29,078 bases of DNA from Pilatotrama ljubarskyi (lineage: Eukaryota; Basidiomycota; Agaricomycetes; Polyporales; Polyporaceae): the NCBI GenBank assembly GCA_022385805.1, contig MU277818.1:1-29078 (forward strand), given 5' to 3'. Below are positions 9,790-18,050 of the stretch, piece by piece. The translations under genes and the position numbers were made by a program. The first letter of the stretch is position 1, and each line of letters opens with the position of its first letter. Under the pieces are notes generated by a model that was given only the letters and a program-made list of their open reading frames with translations, had not been told where the DNA came from and searched no databases.

Positions 9790-12700
9790 ATGAAGGACGG
9801 CAAGCAACGTGCAAGGCCTGATGGCACAGCAGTTCCATCAGGTCGCGGCACTTACGCAAAACAAGCCTGCAGCCATTGCAGGAAAAGGTGTGTCCAACCC
9901 CGCAGCCCCCTTTACCCCGCATTCCTCACTCCTGCCCAGGAAAAGCAAATGCGACGGCAGGACGCCCGTCTGCGGCCCTTGTGAGAAGGCCGGTCGCGCT
10001 TCAGAGGTGATGTCCAGCATATCTTCTGTCGAACGTCTCGCTAAACGACTTCGCTTCCTGACCAATCTGCCCACCCATCCTGCTGCGGACTTCATCTATT
10101 CTGCCACTCGAATGACTCTGGTCTTGAAAATTCTTCGGCCTCTTCCTTATTGCATACTCGTGTCGCTCGCTATTTAGTGCACTTGGGGCAAAGAAACTGC
10201 CAAGAAAGCCCGTACACAACAGCACTTTGAATCCCTAGAGAACTACATCCGCGCCCTAGAAGCAAAAGTCAAGGATCTCCAGGCCGATCTCGAGTACTGC
10301 AGGCGAAACCATGGCGGCCCCGCTCCGTCAGGCTCTTCGGATGCGGCGGGGAGCACATCGGGCTCTGTACCGGCCGAATCATCGATCCGCAGAACTAGCT
10401 CTGATGAGGGGACCAACGAAGACGGCGGTAGCTCCAACAATGAGTCTGATATAGACCATCTTATTACCCCAACGCGACACCTTGTGGTATGTTCCCTTCT
10501 CCGATCCACTCTCCAAGCATCTTTCTGGTATCCTTGGTAATCAGCAGCATATATGCAGTCATCTCACCCTCCATGAGTCCTTTACACTAAATTCCTTTGC
10601 TGAAATTACTTTCAGTTGCAAGATAACGATCTTGAATACCACGGCCCCACATCCGTCTTCCGCCTCGCACCGCAACGCTCCTCCCCATCCGTCGACGCCA
10701 AAGCGTCAGCCTCGCCCGAGCCAGCACCCTCATCCATAGCCGGATCGACCTACTTTGACTGGTCCCGGCACCTCCCGCCCGAAGTTCCTCTCACACGCGC
10801 GGAGCATGACCGCCTCCTAGAGATCCTCTTCAAGTTCTTCTCTTCCTGGGGTCTGCGCATCGTCCCCGAGCTCTTCCTGCGCGACATGCACCGCGCCCTG
10901 AGCGCCCCGCCTTCTGCGCACCCGATGAAGTCCGCGCACTACAGCCCGATGCTCCACAACGCCGTCCTGGCGCTCGCTACGGCGTACTCGGACGACCCGC
11001 TCATCAAGGACATACGCTACCGCCGCATGTTTGCGCGCAAGGCGAAGAGCTACATCGAGGCCGAGTGTCAGCGGCCCACTATCCCGCTGATCACCGCGCT
11101 CGGCGTACTGGCGGCGTTCCACTCCGCGGCTGGCGAGCAGAGTTTGGGCTATCTCTACTTTGGTAGGTGTTGGTCCCACGAATAACAAGAATCCCATACT
11201 AACCCAGAGCAGGCATGGCCGGCCGGATGAGCCAAGCTCGTAAGTGCTTTCCTGCCTTTACCACGCTCAATTCCTAACAATCCGCAACCCGCAGTGGGCC
11301 TGAACATCGACTGCTCGCCCTGGGTCAAGTCGGGCCTGATCACGCACGAAGACATGCTGGACCGCAACTGGGCATACTGGGCAACGTTCTCGCAGGATGT
11401 GCTCTGGTCGCTCTACGTCGGGCGCGAGTGCTGCGTGCTCCCGCCGCGCAAAGACCGCCAGATCCCGCTGCCCTGGGTCGGTAGCGAGATCGACCAGGCG
11501 CCGTGGTACTGGGCACCGTGTAAGATGCCGCCTCAGCCGAGCCACGTCGTGCGCACGTTTGAGAAGACGTGCGAGTTGATGTTGATCGCGAGGAGGATCA
11601 TGGACTTTGTGTGAGTAAGCTCGGACTGCTGGTATCTGTGGGGTTGGACTGATGTGCGCGTTTGTGCCTGTAGGAACAGCTTAGGTCCCGGCTCGAGGCG
11701 TGAGGGTGCGCTGCAGATTGTCAGCGAGATGGAGTGAGTGCTTTTGAATTTTCTCCGTGGAGTATACGCTGACATTTCTCCAGCATCCAACTCAACAATT
11801 GGAAGGACTCGCTGTCGCCCGAGGTCGACTTGACGGCTGCAAGTCGGCCGAACGCGCTGCCTCACAGACTGATGTTGCACCTTACGTACTGGTGGCTTCT
11901 CCTCCTCCTTCATCGACCGTTCTACCGTCGAAAATCAGGTGGATCTGGCCCCGACATTGATCATGTCAAGGTACGCTTCTCCAGCGCTCATGCATGTTTT
12001 TCCGCTCACACAACTCCACAGCTGTGCAACCGCGCAGGCGACAACATCATGCTCTTGCTCGGGATCTGGAACGAGAAGTACTCGGTGCGCTACCTCCCGA
12101 TCACGCTCATGCAGGTCATCTTCTGCGCTGGCACGTCGTTCATCCTCTCCGCTGTGCAAGCAACCTCGGGTCCGCGCCTCGGCCGTGTCGCCCTCACGAG
12201 CGCGCTCTCCCAGGCCGAGCAATGCATCCGCTACCTCCTCATCTGCGGCAAGTCCTTCGACTGCGCAAACCACGTCGCGAGCATCCTCTCTACCGTCCTG
12301 CAGGAGCAGCTCAAGCCCCGCCTCCTCCTGCGCACGCTCGAGCCCAAGGACCTGCTCCCCCAGAACCCGCTTCAGGACCCCGTTGGCCAACAGGGACAGG
12401 GCCAGGGACAGGGACAGGGCCAGCACGACTACTCCCAGTACGGCGGTGGCACCCCCGGGGCGAACATGCAGCCCGACACGGAGATCCTCAACCTCAACAC
12501 GACTATCTCCAACCTCGACACCCTCCGCGACCAGTGTCGGTACACCGCGTCCATGTCCGCATCCGCCTCCACATCCTCGTCCTCCTCCGAGTGGCACTCG
12601 CCCGAAGGCTTCTCCCTCCCCGCCGCACTACCCTCTGCACCGTCTGCTCCGGTGGCCTCCAGCTCGCGCGCCGCCCTCGGCGGATACACCCTGCCTGGTA

Positions 12701-13143
12701 GCACCGCCGGCGTCAACGGCGTATCCGAGGACGTCGAGATGGACTTCGGCCTGACGGGCATGGACCTCGGCATCATGGGCGGCCAGCCGCTCTCGAACCG
12801 GCCCTACATGGCGTTCGGCATCCCCGAGCTGCCCGTGCCCGTCAACACCGACGCGGGATATCCGGACCTCGACCCGCCCCCGGGGCCGTTCATGCAGCAG
12901 CAGCAGGCGCGCTCCCAGCAACAACAGCAGCAGCAACAAGCCCAGCAGCAACAGCAACAACAGCAGCAGCAGCAGCAGCGGAGTCAAGGACAGTTGCCGG
13001 CTGTGGGTGCGCTGGGACAGTCCATACCGCTGGACTTCAGCCCGGAGGAGCTAGCGATGATGGACCAGATCCTGAGGCAGCAGTTCCAAGGTGGGATGGA
13101 CTACCGGATGGCAGGGCCAAGTCGGTTCGGAGAGCGGATGTGA
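9790..13143 (+). CDS. Zn2Cys6 fungal transcription factor with glutamine-rich tail
   Basis: Nuclear regulator of 910 aa. Exons: 9790-9887, 9940-10006, 10178-10486, 10616-11162, 11213-11239, 11295-11610, 11674-11733, 11784-11970, 12022-13143. The start is the ATG at 9790; the frame is open upstream but without another ATG. The zinc cluster (about residues 28-56) fits CX2CX6CX6CX2CX8C: ACSHCRKRKSKCDGR, VCGPCEKAG, then CTW. A coiled-coil-like segment follows (about 65-90). The middle holds the fungal-specific transcription factor domain (EVPLTRAEHDRLLEILFKFF, LHNAVLALATAYSDDP, GMAGRMSQALGLNID, CCVLPPRKDRQIPLP). The C-terminus carries GQ repeats, a Ser-rich part and a long Gln tract, a likely activation domain. 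The arrangement resembles NIT4/NirA-like regulators common in Agaricomycetes, but the target pathway is unknown. Exon 5 is only 27 nt. It may control the divergent permease. Confidence 0.92.
12391..12422 (+). repeat. GQ-coding hexamer repeat
   Basis: Tandem CAGGGA/CAGGGC hexamers coding alternating Gln and Gly inside the last exon of the transcription factor. Likely unstable in length between strains. Confidence 0.8.
12895..12978 (+). repeat. CAG/CAA repeat coding poly-glutamine
   Basis: 84 bp made almost wholly of CAG and CAA codons, coding two Gln runs with a few Ala, Arg and Ser interruptions in the transcription factor tail. CAA codons are interspersed except in the last six units, which are pure CAG. 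Confidence 0.9.
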
Positions 13144-13544
13144 GCGTCCTATGTGATACACTCACGCTCTTATCGGACGAAGGGAAGCGGGGGAGAGGTC
13201 AGGATCCATGTTTTATGGTCGTACTTTATGTGGAGCTTGCTCGGGGAGGTGTCTGACTTTCTTGGTGTAAGAAGCAGTGTACCGTCTATTGTAGAATATA
13301 ATCTCTCATATGTACGCCCCCCAATGGACGCGTGGGTCCATGTCGACACCCTACACGCACAGGATGCGAAACATGCACGGTACGCGGATGTTCCAGCACG
13401 GAGCATAACAAACGATAGCATTGCGACAAAAGCATACAGACATAGCGGTCCACACAAGCTGTTTCGAACCCACTGACTCCCAGGGCCCGCATCCCGCACC
13501 CTCATCAACCAAAACATGCCGGCGCACACACCATCACTCAGGCT
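13144..13544. other. Convergent intergenic spacer
   Basis: 401 bp between the stops of the transcription factor and the Cdc14-like gene. AT-richer stretches near 13285-13315 could serve in 3' end formation. No gene seen. Confidence 0.5.
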
Positions 13545-15557
13545 TCAATTCAGCCCCCAGATACCCGCCCGGCGCACACCCTCCACCAGCGCATCCACGT
13601 TCCCAAGCATACTCCCAAGGATCTCCTTCTTCTCCTCCATCGTCCGCGGGCCCTTCTTCATACTAGCGGTTGGCGCAGGCGAAGTCGCGCTCCTCGGGCC
13701 CATCTTCAACCCGGCGCCCAGCTCTGAACCGGGCATGCGCGAAGGGGACTCGGTGAGGGCGTCCGCCAAACTCTGCGTACGGCGATGGAGCTTTGATGCG
13801 AGTTTGGGGGTCTGCGCGTCTTTGCCTTTCCCACTGCCCTCTTCACGGCTGGAGCGGGGCGTAGAGGGATGCGAGTCTTCGCCAGTGAAAGAGGATGCCG
13901 ATGCCGATGATAAAGACGAAGTCGACGAAACAGAGAACCCGCGCGAATGCGCGCTGGGACGTGCACGGGGCGTATCGCCAGCAACGCTCCGAGCAACAGG
14001 TGCTTCGCTCTCCGTGTCCTCCGACGAGACCACGTCTGCTGCCGCCCGAAGACCTGTACTAACGTTCGTGCGCTCGCGTAGCCGCGGGCGAAGACCGCTA
14101 GGACGATGTCCAAGTTGAGATACCTCGGGCTTTTTAGGGCTCATAGGCACGTAGTCGACTTCTTTGCGTAGCATGAGGAGCGAGCGGGGCTGGCCGCGGC
14201 CCAGTGCATTGAGGGGGCTGGCGCCGGAGGGTGGGGTGACTGTGCGTTGAGATGGGACAAGACCGGGTATGACGGGCTTGAGAGATGAGGATGACGACGG
14301 TCGAGAAGCGGGTTCCATAGGTTGTTTGGATGGGTCAGTGTTAGAGGCGGCAAGCTCATGTAGTGAGCGAGAGGTTGCCGCAGTTGATGCCGAAAAGGCT
14401 GAAGACGCGGAGGATGATCGGGATGAAATTGCCGTCGCGTAGGATGATTCTGAACTTGCTGACATGGAGGGGTATGATCGATGCGACTTTGACGGATCTC
14501 TGACAGGTGTCGCTTCAGGGGTGTTTACTGAAGACGTCGTTGAGGTAGCCGAACTCTCTGGGACAGTGGTGGTTTCGTCCAGGAGGTAGAAGTATAGAAA
14601 CTCTAGACACTTCATTCTGAGAGGATATGGAGGTCAACCAGGGTCAATTCTGAGAGTGGTCAGTCCACGAACCTAACTTCTCGCGGGGTACCTGCCCGCT
14701 TGAGGATTTTCACGACGACTTGCACGCCGTTCAGTTCTTCAAATACACGCAGTGCATTAACAGAGTCGACGAGAACGCAGAGCAGGGTATCGATGATTAC
14801 TGAAGCCAGCGGAATTTCTGCTCGATTCTGTGGCGGCATGGAGGATGCGCCGGCTTTAGGTGACGTGGGTGTACTCGAGGAAGGAGTTGATGTCGAGTCT
14901 AGGTGGCGTGATACCAGGAGCAAGTCCAGTAGAACCTGCACTTCACATATGAGCTCACTGAAGCGACTCGGTTGCTGCAGCACGAACCTCCAGCGAGTAT
15001 CTCCTCCCGAGGTACTGCTTGCTAGGTTTGTGGGTGAGCGCCACACCCTGTATGATTGCCATGGCCTGGGACAGCTGGGTGGCAAGTGTGGCTGCATCAG
15101 ACTGCTTCTGACCTGTCTAAACGGTCAGGAATATCGTCCATGATACTTCGCGGCCGTGAACTTACGGTCAGTGGTGCCTTTGTTTAGGCAACCCTCCAGC
15201 TGGGCAAAGGCTACCGCTGTCCAAGTGATGATACGTGACGACACTGCCATACAAACTTCAGCACATAGCTTTGACTTCTCCGCCACCATCCACGCACCAT
15301 TGCACTGGAATGTGTCCTGCAATGCGTTGAAGTAATCCAGCAACCCTTCTGCCCTCGGGTCACAGGTTTCAGCGAGGACGTGTTCGATTGCCACGAGCGC
15401 GTCACCCTTGTCCGCTAAAGACGTCCGACTGGATAACAGCTACATGCTGTTAACGGAGGACCTTCGTGATATTCGCGAGTCTTCTCACTTCGTCTAGTGC
15501 ATCCTGTAGGATGTCGTGCATTGGCGCAACGTTGGCATCGGGGTGCAGAGGATCCAT
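13545..15557 (-). CDS. Cdc14-type septation initiation network (SIN) protein
   Basis: Homologue of the fission-yeast SIN component Cdc14 (not the phosphatase of that name), which binds the kinase Sid1 at the spindle pole body to trigger septation. Minus-strand exons: 15462-15557, 15166-15406, 14988-15112, 14673-14935, 13545-14616, joined in frame to 598 aa. Family landmarks: ALVAIEHVLAETCDP, LLDYFNALQDTFQCN, DAATLATQLSQAMAIIQGVA, GRRYSLEVLLDLLLVSRHL, NALRVFEELNGVQVVVKILK and MKCLEFLYFYLLDE. After this N-terminal helical-repeat-like domain (about 1-255) comes a long Ser/Pro/Thr-rich, probably disordered tail of about 340 residues that ends in a short helix (MEEKKEILGSMLGNVDALVE). Fission yeast Cdc14 is much shorter. 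The first intron uses a weak donor (GTCCTC), so the join at residue 32 is the least sure. It is divergent from the FAH-family gene. Confidence 0.88.
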
Positions 15558-15907
15558 GATTAGGCGAGGAGGTACACTTCAGATCAGCACATAAGGTATT
15601 ATATCGAGCAGATATTCGTTGCCAGGAGATAACAAGAAGTGCAGCGGATGGCGTGGTGGTGGTCGTCGAGGAAGGAGTCCTTTGCGACGAGTCCGGTTCG
15701 AACACAGGAACACCCAACCTTACGCTGGGGTTACGTAAACGGACAACGCGTCTTGCGCGTTTCCGTCATGTGACCGCGGGAGACGCGTCCGGCGCTTGCC
15801 GGAGCTCCGTCACCCGTGCGGTGATCGACGCTCCCAAAACAAGCGACGATGTGAGGGCGGCCGCCGCACGAACATCTCAGTTCCCAGCTTGCTCTCTGAC
15901 CACCGTC
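15558..15907. promoter_or_regulatory. Divergent promoter between the Cdc14-like and FAH-family genes
   Basis: 350 bp between opposing start codons. A TATAAT reading toward the Cdc14-like gene lies about 45 bp before its ATG (complement near 15600-15605). No other element is clear. A GGTTCGAA at about 15696 was checked as a tRNA B box and rejected. Confidence 0.4.
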
Positions 15908-17212
15908 ATGTCTCCAATCAAAACAGTGAGTGCGCTGCTTTGCTCGATGCACCGGACATCGCTGACGATGTAAACGCCAGCAATGGACGCGCCTGATCCG
16001 CTTTGTGGCGGCGGAGACCGCCCAGGTCCACATCGGAGAGCCTGTGGACCCCAAGCTTGACGGTACGCCTATTAGCTGAGCTGTACCGGCGCTATCGAGG
16101 TTGATAGGTGTATTGTGTACTCGCAGTTGGCTTGGCGATTCACCAGAAGAAACCCATCAAAGCGTACGAGATCATTGGCTCGGCTCTCGACCCCAAAGCT
16201 CAAGTGACCAAGAATGTCCTCACCGTCAAGGAATTGCTCGCGCCGCTCTCGCGCGAGGAAGTCGGACTGGTTCGCTGCCTTGGTCTGAACTACGCCGACC
16301 ATGCTGTACGTGATCTGTTCGGTGCCTTCTGCTCAGTCAGTTAAAGTCATGTTCAAAAGGCGGAGGCGAACCTGACGAAGCCCGCGTAAGTTCACTGCCC
16401 TGACCCAAAGAGCTACACCTTAAGACTCGGTGCAGCTACCCCGTTCTCTTCTACAAGCCTGCAACGGCTCTCATCGGACCCGAAGTCCCCGTCACAATCC
16501 CCAAGCACGTCCAGCCTGTCGAGAAGCACCTGCCTGATTACGAGGTAGAGCTGACCGTGGTCATCGGCAAGCCTGCGAAGAACGTTTCCGAGGCAGAGGC
16601 TCTCGACTACGTTCTGGCTTACACTGCTGGGAACGATGTCAGTGGTCTCCAGTCGCGTACTTAGAGAGCTCTCCCGCTCACGACTCTCCACAGATCTCCT
16701 TCCGCTATCACCAGATGGCGGTGTCGCAGTGGAACTTCTCCAAGGGCTTCGGTATATACTGTCACACGTATAGCGAGAGATATTCCACTCACATCATCGC
16801 AGACAACACGACACCAATCGGGCCTTGTCTGGTGGCCGCGCACGTCATCGCCGACCCTCAGAATTTGCCCTTGAAGACCGTTGTCAACGGCAAGACAGTC
16901 CAGGACGGAACGACTGCGTGAGCGTTGGAGTTTCGACACGCAATTCGTCGACCGCACTAAATACCGCATGTGTGCGACTGCAGCGACCAGATTTTCAATG
17001 TTCGTCAGACGATCGCTTTCCTATCCCAGGGCACAACGCTACTCCCCGGCTCTATCATCATGACCGGTACCCCCAAGGGCGTCGGCTTCGTCAAGAAGCC
17101 GCCCGTATACCTCAAGAACGGCGATGATATGCACGTATGGCTCGGCGGCGGCATCGGCACGCTCTTCAATCCCGTGGTCGAGGAGCGCGGGGCCGAGAAG
17201 GCCAAGCTCTGA
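15908..17212 (+). CDS. Fumarylacetoacetate hydrolase (FAH) family protein
   Basis: Metal-dependent hydrolase or decarboxylase of the FAH/FAHD1 fold, acting on acylpyruvates, oxaloacetate or a similar beta-keto acid; the substrate is not predictable here. Exons: 15908-15925, 15981-16062, 16127-16305, 16360-16385, 16436-16637, 16694-16751, 16803-16917, 16984-17212, joined to 302 aa, the usual size. The start exon codes only MSPIKT, and exon 4 is 26 nt. Landmarks: RLIRFVAAET, CLGLNYADHA, YPVLFYKPATALIGP, the metal-ligand segment DYEVELTVVIGKPAKNVSEA (two Glu two residues apart), then GNDISFRYHQ (third ligand Asp), WNFSKGFDNTTPIGPCL and IIMTGTPKGVGF. The C-terminal catalytic domain is complete. 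All introns are 50-66 nt. It is probably cytosolic or mitochondrial, with no evident signal peptide. Confidence 0.93.
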
Positions 17213-17241
17213 ACGAGATGCGTAGTCTGATTGCCACGGGA

Positions 17242-17260
17242 CGGGACGACGGTCGTCCCG
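17242..17260. repeat. Perfect palindrome just after the FAH-family stop codon
   Basis: CGGGACGAC and its exact complement GTCGTCCCG separated by one base, 29 bp after the stop at 17212. It could fold as an 8-bp stem with a CGG loop in the 3' UTR, or be a protein site. Confidence 0.6.
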
Positions 17261-17503
17261 GTTCCACCACGTCTAGACCAAGTTCCTGCTCCGGCATCAG
17301 ACTTGGTGCCGTACTAACAACTCCTACATGCTGCTGCTGTCCTCTGCGTGTTATCCGTTGTATACTACTCTGATTTGTTCAAGCTCAGTTGGGTGTTCTC
17401 CACCAGGCCGTACAGGTACGGCGAGGCGATGCAAAATGGACGGCTGCGCCCTGCAGACTCGACCTGGCCTGAACAGGCCGGTTTCCCGTACCGGATATAC
17501 CCA

Positions 17504-17523
17504 TATATCGGTGGACCGATATA
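17504..17523. promoter_or_regulatory. Inverted repeat with CGG-N4-CCG core, possible Zn2Cys6 site
   Basis: TATATCGGT and its exact complement ACCGATATA flank two G residues; the core is CGG (17509-17511), four bases, CCG (17516-17518). A third related half-site, ACCGGATATAC, lies at 17490-17500. CGG triplets in inverted order are the known target form of fungal Zn2Cys6 regulators. It lies about 530 bp before the copy 2 ATG. Confidence 0.4.
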
Positions 17524-17944
17524 CTGAAGCTAAGTCCGTATGGCGAGGAAATATCACCACTGTATGTCAGATTCCGCTTCTGCGTATAAGCAACGACGCT
17601 ATGTCATCAAAGGTATTCAGAAGCCCTCTCAGTAGGCTTCGTCTTCATCTCTCCTCGTGGCTTGAACCCTCGTACCTTGACACGGCTCTCACACCTACAT
17701 ACTAACGGCCACGCTCGACGTCCTTCACTTAGCCACGGTGCTCTTTGGACTGACTGTTTAAGTAGGTCCGCAGACACGCCTATGGGACTCCCGCTAAACC
17801 CGCCAAGCGCGTTCCCAGAGCCTGAATGTGATATACTGATTATAAGGAGCGCGGCACCGTGCCGACAATGTATGCCTCTCACCGACGGCTCCCGCACACT
17901 CACGCCCAGGAGCACCGTCGGCTACCCCGTCGGCCGCGGCCCCC

Positions 17945-17950
17945 TATAAA
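17945..17950 (+). promoter_or_regulatory. TATA box of glyoxal oxidase copy 2
   Basis: TATAAA 100 bp before the ATG at 18051, followed seven bases later by GCCATGGT (17958-17965), the same octamer found after the copy 1 TATA box. Confidence 0.65.
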
Positions 17951-18050
17951 GCCGTTGGCCATGGTTCCAGGATAGCGGCCTGAGTGCACCGAGCGATCTC
18001 AGCTCTCCCGCTCCCTCCTCAGGCGCAACTCTCTCATCTCAAGACACAAA

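Larger units (their letters stand above)
17213..18050. other. Intergenic region upstream of glyoxal oxidase copy 2
   Basis: 838 bp holding the FAH gene's 3' end and the copy 2 promoter. Visible elements: a perfect 9-bp-arm palindrome at 17242-17260, a perfect inverted repeat at 17504-17523, a TATA box at 17945-17950 and a C/T-rich leader (about 17999-18045). No gene. Confidence 0.6.

Noticed and set aside
11935..12754. Long frames on both strands inside the transcription factor
   Set aside because: Shadows of the exon 8-9 region; only the frame continuing the zinc-cluster protein has domain features.
15690..15712. GGTTCGAA resembling a tRNA B box
   Set aside because: No A box at the right distance upstream and no pairing acceptor or T stem.
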